NCBI RefSeq assembly: GCF_023184515.1
Contig: NZ_JAAHBP010000005.1
Coordinates: 62,001 to 126,000, forward strand
Direction: 5' to 3'
DNA length: 64,000 nt
Source: Streptomyces sp. D2-8
Lineage (GTDB): Bacteria; Actinomycetota; Actinomycetes; Streptomycetales; Streptomycetaceae
Shown here: piece by piece, positions 26,176 through 34,213 of the stretch
Numbering within the stretch: the stretch's first letter is position 1
Layout: the number at the start of each line of letters is the position of its first letter
Translations under genes and position numbers: made by a program
The notes under the pieces: model-generated
What the model was told of the DNA's origin: nothing
What the model saw: the letters and a program-made list of their open reading frames with translations, nothing else
The model's database searches: none

Positions 26176-26724
26176 ATGGACGCCGCACAGCAGGAAGCGA
26201 CCGCAAGAGCGCGGGAACTGCAGCGGAACTGGTACGGGGAGCCGCTGGGGGCGCTCTTCCGTAAGCTTATCGACGATCTTGGTCTCAACCAGGCTCGTCT
26301 CGCGGGGGTTCTGGGACTGTCCGCGCCGATGCTGTCGCAGCTGATGAGCGGTCAGCGGGCGAAGATCGGCAATCCCGCTGTGGTGCAGCGGGTGCAACTG
26401 CTGCAGGACCTGGCGGGGCAGGTCGCGGACGGCAGTGTGAGCGCGGCCGAGGCCACTGAGCGCATGGAGGAGATCAAGAAGTCACAAGGGGGCTCGGTGC
26501 TCAGCAACACCACAACGACGACGAGCAGTTCGGGGGCGCCCACGGTCAAGCGCGTCGTGCGCGAGATCCAGTCGCTGCTGCGGTCGGTCGCGGCCGCGGG
26601 CGACATCATCGACGCCGCCGACACCCTCGGCCCGACCCATCCGGAGCTGGCAGAATTCCTCCGGGTCTATGGCGCCGGCCGCACCTCGGACGCCGTCGCG
26701 CACTACCAGTCCCACCAGAACTGA
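26176..26724 (+). CDS. Helix-turn-helix transcriptional regulator
   Basis: The 182-residue cytosolic protein carries a Cro/C1-type HTH at about residues 28-60 (LGLNQARLAGVLGLSAPMLS, recognition helix QLMSGQRAKIG). A Thr/Ser-rich linker (about 110-122) leads to a C-terminal helical domain (KRVVREIQSLLRSVAAAGDI) that may dimerise or sense a ligand. It precedes a kinase gene on the same strand by about 240 bp. The family is conserved in Streptomyces, but its target genes are unknown to me. Confidence 0.88.
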   Translation: MDAAQQEATARARELQRNWYGEPLGALFRKLIDDLGLNQARLAGVLGLSAPMLSQLMSGQRAKIGNPAVVQRVQLLQDLAGQVADGSVSAAEATERMEEIKKSQGGSVLSNTTTTTSSSGAPTVKRVVREIQSLLRSVAAAGDIIDAADTLGPTHPELAEFLRVYGAGRTSDAVAHYQSHQN

Positions 26725-26962
26725 TCCCACCGCCCGGCCGCCGAAGGGGGTTCGGCAGCGGGCTGAGGAGTGAAGTGACGGGGGACGCGTCGCGGTACGG
26801 ACGGGCACGAGGGGGCGTGTTCCGTACGGGGGACCGGTCGACGCGAGGGGGATGTATCGCTCATCGGGGGAGTCGGGGGTCGTTTCGCCCGTCGGGGAGT
26901 CGCAGCGCTCGCCGAGGGGGAAGCAACGGGGGAAGCCACAGGGGGAGGAGCGACGTACAGCC

Positions 26963-28441
26963 ATGGGTGAGGTCTTCGCCGGCCGGTACGAACTGGTCGA
27001 CCCGATCGGGCGCGGAGGGGTCGGTGCCGTCTGGCGCGCCTGGGACCACCGCCGCCGCCGCTACGTGGCCGCCAAGGTCCTGCTGCAGAGCGACGCGCAC
27101 TCGCTGCTGCGCTTCGTCCGGGAACAGGCCCTGCGGATCGACCATCCCCATGTACTCGCCCCCACCAGCTGGGCCGCCGACGACGACAAGGTCCTGTTCA
27201 CCATGGACCTGGTCGCGGGCGGATCCCTGGTCCACCTGGTCGGGGACTACGGCCCTCTCCCGCCTGCTTTCGTCTGCACGCTGCTGGACCAGTTGCTGGC
27301 GGGCCTGGCCGCGGTGCACGCGGAGGGCGTCGTGCACCGTGACGTCAAACCCGCCAACGTGCTGCTGGAGGCCACCGGCACGGGCCGGCCGCGGCTGCGG
27401 CTGTCCGACTTCGGCATCGCGATGCGGCTGGGCGAGCCCCGCCTGACCGAGACCAACCTGGTGGTCGGGACGCCCGGTTATCTCGCGCCCGAGCAGATGA
27501 TGGGCGCCGAACCGGACTTCCCCGCCGACCTGTTCGCCGTAGGTCTGGTCGCGCTGTATCTGCTGGAGGGCGCCAAGCCGGACAGCAAGGCGCTCATCCA
27601 GTACTTCGCCGAGCACGGGACGCCGGGTGCGCCCAAGGGCATTCCGGAGCCGCTGTGGCAGGTGGTGGCCACGCTGCTCCAGCCGGATCCGGAGGCGCGG
27701 TTCCGTACGGCCACAGGGGCGCGCAAGGCGCTCGCCGCCGCGGCGGAGCTCCTCCCGGAGCCCGGCCCGGACGACGAGCTGATCGAGATCTTCGACCAAC
27801 TCGGCCCGCTTCCGCGGGGGTTCGTGGCCGAGGGGCCGCTGGAGAGAGCGAAGGGGCTGGGTCCGAGAGAGGCGCCGCCGGGCCCGGAGGCGGGCGAGGA
27901 GCACTCTCGGCAGGGAGAGGACGAGGGTGAGCCGTCGGTGCCCGGCGGGCAGCACGCCGAGCCCCACCGGCAACGCGGCACGACGGGTCCGGCCGACCCG
28001 CGGGGGACCACCGACCCGTCGGGCGGCCCCGCCCAGCCGCCCTCCATGTCGGACACCGGCAGCTTCCATCTGCCGCCTCCGCAGACGACCGTCACCCCGT
28101 CCCCTGTGCCCGGGCAGTCCCACTCCGCCCCGGCCCGTGCCCCGCATCAGCAGGCGCCTGTCTCCCCCTACGACACCACGCACCGGCTGTCCCCCGCCCA
28201 GCCACTCCCACCGGTGTACTCCGGCCCGCCCCTGCCCCCTGCGGAGCAGTACCGCACAGACGCCTCCACAGCCTCGTACACCGCCCGGACCCCACAGGCC
28301 CCACCGGTCGGCCAGACGCCGTCACGGCACCGGGCGCAACGGCCCTCCCGCCCCGGTCCTCCGGCCACGGTGGCGGTGCCGCTGCTGCTCCTCGCGCTGG
28401 TCTGCTACGCGGTGGGCTTCTGGGCCCTGACCCGCATCTGA
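26963..28441 (+). CDS. Membrane-anchored serine/threonine protein kinase
   Basis: The 492-residue kinase has a glycine loop GRGGVGAVW, Lys in AAKVLL, HRDVKPANVLL, DFGIAM and activation-segment GTPGYLAPEQ, so the catalytic set looks complete. The kinase domain (about 1-265) is followed by a long Pro/Thr/Gln-rich region and one C-terminal membrane helix with almost no external part (VAVPLLLLALVCYAVGFW). It has no PASTA repeats, unlike PknB. ATG at 26963 is preferred, with GGGGGAGGAG upstream at about 26941; the frame is open further upstream. Confidence 0.93.
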   Translation: MGEVFAGRYELVDPIGRGGVGAVWRAWDHRRRRYVAAKVLLQSDAHSLLRFVREQALRIDHPHVLAPTSWAADDDKVLFTMDLVAGGSLVHLVGDYGPLPPAFVCTLLDQLLAGLAAVHAEGVVHRDVKPANVLLEATGTGRPRLRLSDFGIAMRLGEPRLTETNLVVGTPGYLAPEQMMGAEPDFPADLFAVGLVALYLLEGAKPDSKALIQYFAEHGTPGAPKGIPEPLWQVVATLLQPDPEARFRTATGARKALAAAAELLPEPGPDDELIEIFDQLGPLPRGFVAEGPLERAKGLGPREAPPGPEAGEEHSRQGEDEGEPSVPGGQHAEPHRQRGTTGPADPRGTTDPSGGPAQPPSMSDTGSFHLPPPQTTVTPSPVPGQSHSAPARAPHQQAPVSPYDTTHRLSPAQPLPPVYSGPPLPPAEQYRTDASTASYTARTPQAPPVGQTPSRHRAQRPSRPGPPATVAVPLLLLALVCYAVGFWALTRI

Positions 28442-28493
28442 GCGCGATCAGGCAGCCGGGCCGGGGAACACCGGGACCGGCCCGGTGCTCTCC

Positions 28494-29840
28494 CTAAGCG
28501 GCGCTCCTCCGACGAGCCATCACGGTCCAGACCCCGAGCCCCACCAGTAGTGCGCTCCCGGTGCCGATGCCGCCCACGGCGAGCGCTCTCATGGCGGTGT
28601 CATCGCCCGCGGCCACACCCTCTGCGGCTGCTTCGCGGTCCTGGTCCGAGACCTCGAAGACGCCCTCGGGCTCGGACTCCCCCGCGTACTCGGGTCCGCC
28701 CCGCGCCTCCCCGCTCACCCGGACGCGCAGGGTCATCACGAACGGCCCGTCTCCGAAGGTGCCGGCGACGCCCTCCGAGAGATGGGCGACGAGGTAGTAG
28801 GAGCCGGCGAAGCGCAACGCGCTCACCTGTGCGGTGGCGGCGGAGCGGTTGGCGTGGTCGACCGGTGGCAGGGGAGGCAGGCTCCCGGACTTCTGGTCGC
28901 CGTTGTAGCCGACGCCCACGCCGGCGACGCGACCGCGCGCGGGGTTGTAGAGGTCCAGGTCCAGCGCGTCGGTCGTGTAGCCGGTGCCGCCGGAGCTCGA
29001 GCTGCCGAGCTCGGCGGTGACGGAGACCTGCTGTCCCCAGTCGACCGGCACCTTGTAGAAGAGGGTCTGGCCGGGCCGGATGTCGTCCCGCCAGACTCCC
29101 TGGTCGAGAGGGGTCGCCCCGGTGTATCCCGCGCCGCCCTTACGGCGCTCGGCCTCTCCCTGGAGCGGCTGGGGGGTGGCGGAGTTCCACACCTCGGGTG
29201 CACTGGTCGCCCCGGTCTTCGCCGTGCCCGGTTCCGTCATGGCGACGAGCTCCAGATCCCAGGCTTCCGGTGAGGAGCCCTCGCCCTGCGGGTCGACGCG
29301 CTCGACGGACAGGAAGTACACACCCGCTTTCTGGCACAGCGACTTGTTGGGCGAGATGTCGCGCACGCCCCACGCCGCGATGGGGTGAGGGCTGCGGGCG
29401 GCCCCGAAACTGGCGGTGTCGCCGGAGCAGGAGTTGCCCTCGGCGTCCTGCAGGGACACTTTGACCCCGTCGATGACGGAGACCGTGCTGCCGGGGGAGG
29501 GGACGGCGGTGACGGAGACGTACGCGTTCGACGCGGCGTCGAGTTCGAGGCGGTAGTTGACCTTGCCGCTGCTCGGCAGGGAGCTCTTGTAGGACCCGCC
29601 GGGCTTCAGGAGTTCGGCGTTCCCGGTGCTCCTCGCTCCCTCGACGCTCTGTGCGCCGTCGGCGAAGGCGTAGGGGCTCGGCGTGCCGGAGGCTTCTCCG
29701 GCAGCGGCGGTCTGTCCCGGCACCAGGGCCGCGGTCGTTCCCAGCACCACCGCGACTGCGCCGGCGCGCACAGCCGCCGAAGGACGGTGGTGCCACGCCT
29801 GCGCACGCCGCCCCCACGCGGTACGACACCGTCCCCTCAC
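28494..29840 (-). CDS. Secreted membrane-anchored protein of unknown function
   Basis: About 448 residues: an N-terminal signal sequence (RAGAVAVVLGTTAALVPG, cleavage near AAA-GE), a large extracytoplasmic part with two beta-sandwich-like regions (NYRLELDAASNAYVSVTAVP; QTLFYKVPVDWGQQVSVTAE), and a C-terminal membrane helix with a basic tail (VWTVMARRRSAA). The sequence has two cysteines. GTG at 29840 follows GAGGGG by 6 bp; an ATG at 29891 is also possible. It converges on the kinase gene. I do not recognise the family, though a von Willebrand/CARDB-like partner role outside the membrane is conceivable. Confidence 0.75.
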   Translation of the reverse strand: MRGRCRTAWGRRAQAWHHRPSAAVRAGAVAVVLGTTAALVPGQTAAAGEASGTPSPYAFADGAQSVEGARSTGNAELLKPGGSYKSSLPSSGKVNYRLELDAASNAYVSVTAVPSPGSTVSVIDGVKVSLQDAEGNSCSGDTASFGAARSPHPIAAWGVRDISPNKSLCQKAGVYFLSVERVDPQGEGSSPEAWDLELVAMTEPGTAKTGATSAPEVWNSATPQPLQGEAERRKGGAGYTGATPLDQGVWRDDIRPGQTLFYKVPVDWGQQVSVTAELGSSSSGGTGYTTDALDLDLYNPARGRVAGVGVGYNGDQKSGSLPPLPPVDHANRSAATAQVSALRFAGSYYLVAHLSEGVAGTFGDGPFVMTLRVRVSGEARGGPEYAGESEPEGVFEVSDQDREAAAEGVAAGDDTAMRALAVGGIGTGSALLVGLGVWTVMARRRSAA

Positions 29841-29935
29841 GCGCCACCCCTCACCGTCGTCGGACCACCATGGCGTGAAGCCGTGGCCCATCCTGCCGCG
29901 CCGGCCGGGTTCACGACCGGCCCTCGGCACACAAA

Positions 29936-29960
29936 ACCCCGACCGCGAGGCGGCCGGGGT
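29936..29960 (-). terminator. Terminator of the DLW-39 gene
   Basis: The stem accccgaccgc / gcggccggggt has one G-T pair and a 3-nt loop, followed on the minus strand by gttttgt. Confidence 0.75.
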
Positions 29961-29984
29961 GTGCTCGGTCTGGGTTGTCGTGAC

Positions 29985-30113
29985 TCACGAACCCGTGGGC
30001 ACGGAGTCAGTCGCCTCCGTCCACAGATCCTGCTCGGCGCGATCCGCCTGGATCTGGCGGTACACGAGGAGCCCGCCGATGGCGGCCAGTGCGACCAGGA
30101 GAAGCTTCTTCAC
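29985..30113 (-). CDS. DLW-39 family small membrane protein
   Basis: The 42-residue protein starts VKKLLLVALAAIGGLLVYRQ and continues with the conserved QDLWTEATD motif that gives the DLW-39 family its name. One membrane helix covers residues 3-19 and leaves an acidic tail. These proteins are conserved across actinobacteria close to gyrA, and their function is unknown. In this genome an integrated element of about 4.6 kb now separates it from the DUF3566-gyrA block. GTG at 30113 is chosen because it gives the family length. Confidence 0.88.
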   Translation of the reverse strand: MKKLLLVALAAIGGLLVYRQIQADRAEQDLWTEATDSVPTGS

Positions 30114-30450
30114 CGCGCGACCTCGTCTTTCGTTGACGTAGGGGACCTCTGGCGCCCGACTATACACACCGACCGATACCGATCGGTGACCTGAGTCGGC
30201 CCTCAACTCCCGTCCCGGGAGCCGGGATAGAAGCGGAGTACGCCGCTCCGATCGGAGGGTGATCACACCCCGACGGAGGGTTACTTTGATCTCCTTTCGC
30301 CGCTCTCCTCACCTTTTCATCCTTCTTGCGCCCATACGGGTGGTGTTCATCTGAACATCGACGCGCCACGGGCGTAGGTCCACCACTTCTCGACCCTCAT
30401 ACACATCATGAGGAAAGTACGCAAATCGCCCAACCCGAAAGTGAGGGGCC
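30114..30450. other. Divergent promoter region between two small genes
   Basis: About 340 bp. It includes an AT-rich patch around 30155-30185 with the inverted-repeat-like tract accgataccgatcggt, which could be an operator for the leftward DLW-39 gene. No gene is supported here. Confidence 0.4.
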
Positions 30451-30819
30451 ATGGCCCGGAACAAGGTCATGAAGCTGTGGACCACCATCGTCACCGCCTT
30501 CCTCGCGCTGTGCACGGCGCTCGGACTCGTCACCACGACCGCCGCCGCGGCCGTACCGCAGACCGAGCAGAAGAGCAACAGCAACGGCGCGAGCATCCCG
30601 CAGCAGCGGACGGCGGCACCGGCGGCGTTCCCCTGGTCCACCCCCAAGGCCCTGCCCCCCACGATGAAGCAGCGCATCCGCGCCGAGGCCCACGGCAAGA
30701 CTCCCCGCTGCCGGCACCGCTCCCCCGCGGACACGGCGGCCTCCCCCGGCACCGACTGCACCGACGAGGACCCCGACCCCGACCCCGAGGCGGACCATCT
30801 CACGCCCCTGCAGCGCTGA
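30451..30819 (+). CDS. Small secreted protein (DUF6344-like)
   Basis: The 122-residue protein has a signal peptide (MARNKVMKLW, then a hydrophobic core TAFLALCTALGLVTTTAAAA), a Gln/Ser/Pro-rich stretch, the block LPPTMKQRIRAEAHGKTPRC, and an acidic Asp/Pro tail. It matches the Streptomyces DUF6344 family as I recall it; no function is known. The two cysteines in the mature part could form a disulfide. A GTGAGGGGCC-like ribosome site precedes the ATG. Confidence 0.75.
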   Translation: MARNKVMKLWTTIVTAFLALCTALGLVTTTAAAAVPQTEQKSNSNGASIPQQRTAAPAAFPWSTPKALPPTMKQRIRAEAHGKTPRCRHRSPADTAASPGTDCTDEDPDPDPEADHLTPLQR

Positions 30820-31014
30820 ACCCCCCGGAACGACACCCCGGCGATCCTGCGTACAAAGCCCGGCAGCTCGGCAGAGCGGCCGGGCTTACGCATGTCCCGA
30901 CCACCGGCCCTGGGTCATGGGCGTACCCGGCAGGCCGTCTCGGGCCGGAGCCTCGCGCAACCGTGCACTGCTGTGGATGCCGGGCCTCAGACGTCAAGAC
31001 CGGCCTCCAGACGT
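30820..31014. other. Intergenic, weak hairpin only
   Basis: The inverted repeat aagcccggc / gccgggctt at 30856-30887 is a likely weak terminator for the small secreted protein gene. No other feature is seen before the tRNA-Ile terminator copy. Confidence 0.5.
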
Positions 31015-31050
31015 AAAAGACCCCCAGTCGTATTCGACTGGGGGTCTTTT
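31015..31050 (-). terminator. Original tRNA-Ile terminator (displaced copy)
   Basis: A perfect 16-bp stem (aaaagacccccagtcg / cgactgggggtctttt, 4-nt loop) lies left of the duplicated tRNA 3' end. Its right arm is part of the 65-bp repeat. Confidence 0.85.
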
Positions 31051-31099
31051 CGCTGGTGGGGCTAACAGGATTTGAACCTGTGGCCTCATCCTTATCAGG
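31035..31099. repeat. Left attachment repeat (65 bp), with tRNA-Ile 3' fragment
   Basis: These 65 bp are identical to 35635-35699. They contain the 3' part of tRNA-Ile (31057-31099, from the discriminator base to the anticodon loop) and the right arm of its terminator. The identity ends at the anticodon loop, the usual crossover site of tyrosine integrases. This copy has no 5' half, so it is the displaced original end. Confidence 0.95.
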
Positions 31100-31358
31100 T
31101 CGATCATGGGGCCCCTGGAACGTCGGCCAACTCGTCTCCCGCCTCGACTGGCTGTCCGTCGAGGTTCGGCGGTGTACGCCGCTGTCCGGCCTTGTTGGTG
31201 GCAGGTACTGGTGTCAGCGATGAGGGGCGCTCTTGACAACCTCAACACAGCCTACTAAGCGGCTCCGCCGAAGTCCGCTGCTGATCCGCACCTGCGGTAC
31301 AAACCTGGCCGCCCCCGGTGAACGGGGTCCGGGGGTGAGCTTGTGACAAGATCGCGGG
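31100..31358. other. Left end of the integrated element
   Basis: About 260 bp between the left att repeat and the VOC gene. No gene is supported; one small hairpin (ggccgcccccggtg...gggtccgggggt) lies near 31310. Confidence 0.4.
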
Positions 31359-31769
31359 ATGCTGCGACTCACCGATTTCATTATCGACTGCCCGGACACG
31401 ATGAAGCTGGCGGCTTTCTACTCCGAGGTGACGGGCCGTCCGATCAAGGAAGGCAGCTCCGAGGACTGGGCTGGCATCCAGTTCGGCGAGATCGAGCTGG
31501 CATTCATCCGGGTGGATGACTACCGCGCTCCGCAGTGGCCCGACACCGAGCACCCCAAGCAGTTCCACCTCGACTTCGAAGTGGACGAGATCGAGTCCGA
31601 GCAGCGCCGCGTCCTCGACCTCGGCGCGACGCTAAGGCAGGACTTCATCGGCCCCAACGGCTACGGCTGGCAGGTCTACACCGACCCGATCGGCCACCCC
31701 TTCTGCCTGTGCCGCAACAAGGGCGTCATCTGGACCGACCAGGGCCCGATCTGGCCCAAGCGCGACTAA
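31359..31769 (+). CDS. VOC/glyoxalase-fold protein
   Basis: The 136-residue protein matches the VOC superfamily: MLRLTDFIIDCPDTMKLAAF then YSEVTGRP at the start, QFHLDFEVDEI in the middle and GYGWQVYTDPIGHPFCLC near the end, where the His/Glu positions usually bind metal. VOC proteins include glyoxalases, dioxygenases and antibiotic-binding proteins, so the substrate cannot be named. It is a cargo gene inside the tRNA-Ile element. The ribosome site is weak, and the start at 31359 is chosen because the fold begins there. Confidence 0.88.
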   Translation: MLRLTDFIIDCPDTMKLAAFYSEVTGRPIKEGSSEDWAGIQFGEIELAFIRVDDYRAPQWPDTEHPKQFHLDFEVDEIESEQRRVLDLGATLRQDFIGPNGYGWQVYTDPIGHPFCLCRNKGVIWTDQGPIWPKRD

Positions 31770-32199
31770 TTAGCCGCCCACTTCCTCGCCCACCACTCTC
31801 CCCAGCTCCCATCCCGTCCGCCGTCGACCCACACGCATGTGGAGCGGGCGTGGTCCATGGCGTCCAGGTGGAGCGCGCCACTGTACGAACGACCTGGACG
31901 CCATGGGCCGCGTCTGCTCGGCTTCGCCTGGGTCGACGGTGGACGGGATGGGAGCTCCCCGCGCACGCCCCTACGGACCCGCACTCGCGTACGGCGCCCC
32001 CTCCATCCCGGTGCCGGCCGATCCCCCGCCGGAGGCATGTTCTTGATCGGGCCGCGATATGTGGTGATCGACTCATGGCCACCGGCCCTATCCATGTGGG
32101 CGCGCGTCGGCGCAGCGTGCGCGGAGCGGGCCGAAGGCAGGAGCGCAGCGCGCAGCGGAGCCGGGTGCCTTGATGAGGTAGAGAAACCTGTAACAGCTT
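31770..32199. other. Non-coding stretch dominated by an inverted repeat
   Basis: About 430 bp between the VOC gene and the IS481 target duplication. The open frames are symmetric readings of the inverted repeat, not genes. Confidence 0.5.
31804..31956. repeat. 153-bp imperfect inverted repeat
   Basis: The outer arms of 28 bp (31804-31831 and 31929-31956) pair with one mismatch. The inner arms of 15 bp (31855-31869 and 31892-31906; ccatggcgtccaggt) pair perfectly. Less conserved symmetric sequence fills the space between. It could fold into one long hairpin. It may be a remnant of a miniature mobile element, an att-like structure, or a structured RNA. Confidence 0.85.
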
Positions 32200-32213
32200 C
32201 GCTGTCGCCTGGT
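32200..32213. repeat. Left copy of 14-bp target-site duplication
   Basis: cgctgtcgcctggt, identical to 34200-34213, directly flanks the IS left end. Confidence 0.9.
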
Positions 32214-34199
32214 TGTCCGGTCCCGGTAGATGCTTGACACTTCGGTCCCAGCTGATGGTTGACAGTGGCCGTGTTCGGCTTTTCTGTGCGCGTCGTTGCG
32301 GCGTGTGTGGGGAGGCCGGGATTGGCGCTGGTGGAGTTGTCGGTTGTCGAGCAGAGATACCGGGCTGTGCTTGCTGTGCTGGCGGGTTCGACGGTGACGG
32401 AGGTCGCCGCCCAGCTGGGTGTGTCGCGGCAGACGGTGAGCGGGTGGAAGTCCCGGTATGAGGCCGCGGGGCTGGCGGGTTTGGTGGACCGGTCGCGGAG
32501 GCCGGTCTCGTGTCCGCATCAGGCTTCCGCGGAGGTGGAGGCGGCGGTGTGTGAGCTGCGGCGCAAGCATCCTCGGTGGGGCCCGCGGCGGATCGCTCAT
32601 GTGCTGGAGCGGTCCGGGGCGGTGGCGCCGGTGCCGTCGCGGATGACGGTGTATCGGATCCTGGTGCGGCATGGGCTGGTGGAGCCGGGGGTTCGGCGCC
32701 GGAAGCGGTCCGATTACAAGCGCTGGCAGCGGGACAGTGCGATGCAGTTGTGGCAGATGGACATCGTCGGCGGCGTGATGCTGGTCGACCCGGTCACTGG
32801 GGAGTTGACCGAGGCCAAGGTCGTGACGGGTGTGGATGATCATTCCCGGTATTGCGTGATCGCGTCGGTGGTCGAGCGGGCGACCGGGCGGGCGGTCTGT
32901 GCGGCGTTCGTGGGTGCTTTGCGGTCGTTCGGGGTGCCGGAGGAGGTGCTGACCGACAACGGCAAGCAGTTCACCGACCGGTTCGGGCCCGGGGGTGAGG
33001 TGTTGTTCGACCGGATCTGCCGGGAGAACGGGATCGCGCACCGCCTCACCCAGCCGGCGTCCCCGACCACGACGGGCAAGGTTGAGCGGTTCCATCAGAC
33101 GCTGCGGCGTGAACTCCTCGACGACTGCGGTGCGTTCGAGAGCATCGGGGCGGCTCAGGCGGCGCTGGATGCGTGGGTGGAGGAATACAACTTTGTCCGG
33201 CCTCATCAGGCCCTGGACATGCAGTCTCCGGGCGACCGGTTCACCCCGGTTCCCGAGCAGGAACGGGATGTGCTGGGCCTGCGGGTGCCGGGAGTGCTTG
33301 GGCTGGTGCCGCAGCAGAGGTCTGCCCCCGCTGAGCAGGAACCGGCTGAGGCGGTGGCTGTTTCCGTCAGTGCGCTTGAGGAGATGGCGCCGTCGGCGCA
33401 GGTGGAGGACGGCGGGCCTGTGGAGTTCGAGCGGGTGGTGCCTGTGAGTGGGAATCTGCAGGTCGCGGGCAAGCAGTTCTGGCTGGGCCCGGCCCGCTCG
33501 GGCCTGACGGTGACGTTCTGGGCCGACACACAGGTGATCCACCTGTTGATCGCCGGGTCGCGGATCAAGTCGGTGCGGTCCCACCTGTCGGTGGCGGATC
33601 TGGCTCAGCTGGCGGCCCGGGGTGGGCGTGCGGCGGGGCCGTCGCCGCTGCCGACGGGTGACAGTGCTGCGTTCGAGGTGGACCGGACGGTGAACAACCA
33701 CGGGCTGGTGGGTCTGGGCGGGCGCCAGGTGCTGGCAGCGGAGATCCTGGGCGGGCGCCGGGTGAGCGTCCGCATCGACGAGGCCACGCTGTCGTTCTTC
33801 GACCCGTCCTCGAGGGAGCTGCTGCGGGTGCGGCCCAACCCGCTCACCAGCGAGGAGGTGCAGCGGTTGCACGGCCTGCGGCCCGCGGGCCCGCTGCCCC
33901 GGCCCCGGATGGAGCCGGTGCAGGTCCAGCGGCGGGTCAGCGCGGTCGGCACGGTCATGGTCTGCCGGCAGGTCGTCCACCTCGGTCGCCCCTACGCGGG
34001 GCAGACCGTGATCATGCACGTGTCGGAGTCGACGATCACCGTCGAGCTGGACGGCCAGGCCCGAGTCATCCAGCGCACCACCGACATCCCCGTCCGCAAC
34101 GTGAAAGCGAACAAGCCCTACAAGATTTCCGATGTTGTCTAGGCCCACCGTCAAGCATCAGCTGGGACCAGAACGTCAAACATCACCTGGGACTAGACA
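32214..34199 (+). mobile_element. IS481-family insertion sequence, 1986 bp, apparently complete
   Basis: The element begins TGTCCGG and ends TAGACA, in the TG...CA pattern. Its terminal inverted repeats extend about 55 bp with mismatches, and each end contains two tandem copies of a gtcccagNtgatgNttgac-like unit. A 14-bp direct repeat (cgctgtcgcctggt) flanks it. One transposase gene fills the inside. The intact target duplication shows it arrived by transposition and has not been rearranged since. It sits inside the older tRNA-Ile element, right at the stop codon of the DUF218 gene. Confidence 0.92.
32331..34142 (+). CDS. IS481-family DDE transposase
   Basis: About 603 residues. An HTH segment (TVTEVAAQLGVSRQTVSGWK) and a HTH-like second domain (HPRWGPRRIAHVLER) precede an rve integrase core with Asp in LWQMDIVGG, Asp in LTDNGKQF and Glu in TGKVERFHQTL, so the catalytic triad is complete. 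A long C-terminal extension (about 220 residues) with two similar beta modules follows. The GTG at 32331 begins VELSVVEQRYRAVL, the usual start of this family; a frame from the terminal repeat is longer, but it starts with TTG inside the repeat. Confidence 0.92.
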   Translation: MELSVVEQRYRAVLAVLAGSTVTEVAAQLGVSRQTVSGWKSRYEAAGLAGLVDRSRRPVSCPHQASAEVEAAVCELRRKHPRWGPRRIAHVLERSGAVAPVPSRMTVYRILVRHGLVEPGVRRRKRSDYKRWQRDSAMQLWQMDIVGGVMLVDPVTGELTEAKVVTGVDDHSRYCVIASVVERATGRAVCAAFVGALRSFGVPEEVLTDNGKQFTDRFGPGGEVLFDRICRENGIAHRLTQPASPTTTGKVERFHQTLRRELLDDCGAFESIGAAQAALDAWVEEYNFVRPHQALDMQSPGDRFTPVPEQERDVLGLRVPGVLGLVPQQRSAPAEQEPAEAVAVSVSALEEMAPSAQVEDGGPVEFERVVPVSGNLQVAGKQFWLGPARSGLTVTFWADTQVIHLLIAGSRIKSVRSHLSVADLAQLAARGGRAAGPSPLPTGDSAAFEVDRTVNNHGLVGLGGRQVLAAEILGGRRVSVRIDEATLSFFDPSSRELLRVRPNPLTSEEVQRLHGLRPAGPLPRPRMEPVQVQRRVSAVGTVMVCRQVVHLGRPYAGQTVIMHVSESTITVELDGQARVIQRTTDIPVRNVKANKPYKISDVV

Positions 34200-34213
34200 C
34201 GCTGTCGCCTGGT
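34200..34213. repeat. Right copy of 14-bp target-site duplication
   Basis: cgctgtcgcctggt follows the IS right end directly. Its last base is the first base of the stop codon (minus strand) of the DUF218 gene. Confidence 0.9.

Noticed and set aside
31057..31099. Second functional tRNA-Ile
   Set aside because: Only the 3' half up to the anticodon loop exists; the 5' half is absent, so it is an att remnant.
32088..34154. 688-codon minus-strand frame opposite the transposase
   Set aside because: It spans the IS ends and the transposase in antisense; the plus strand has the DDE motifs and ribosome-like start.
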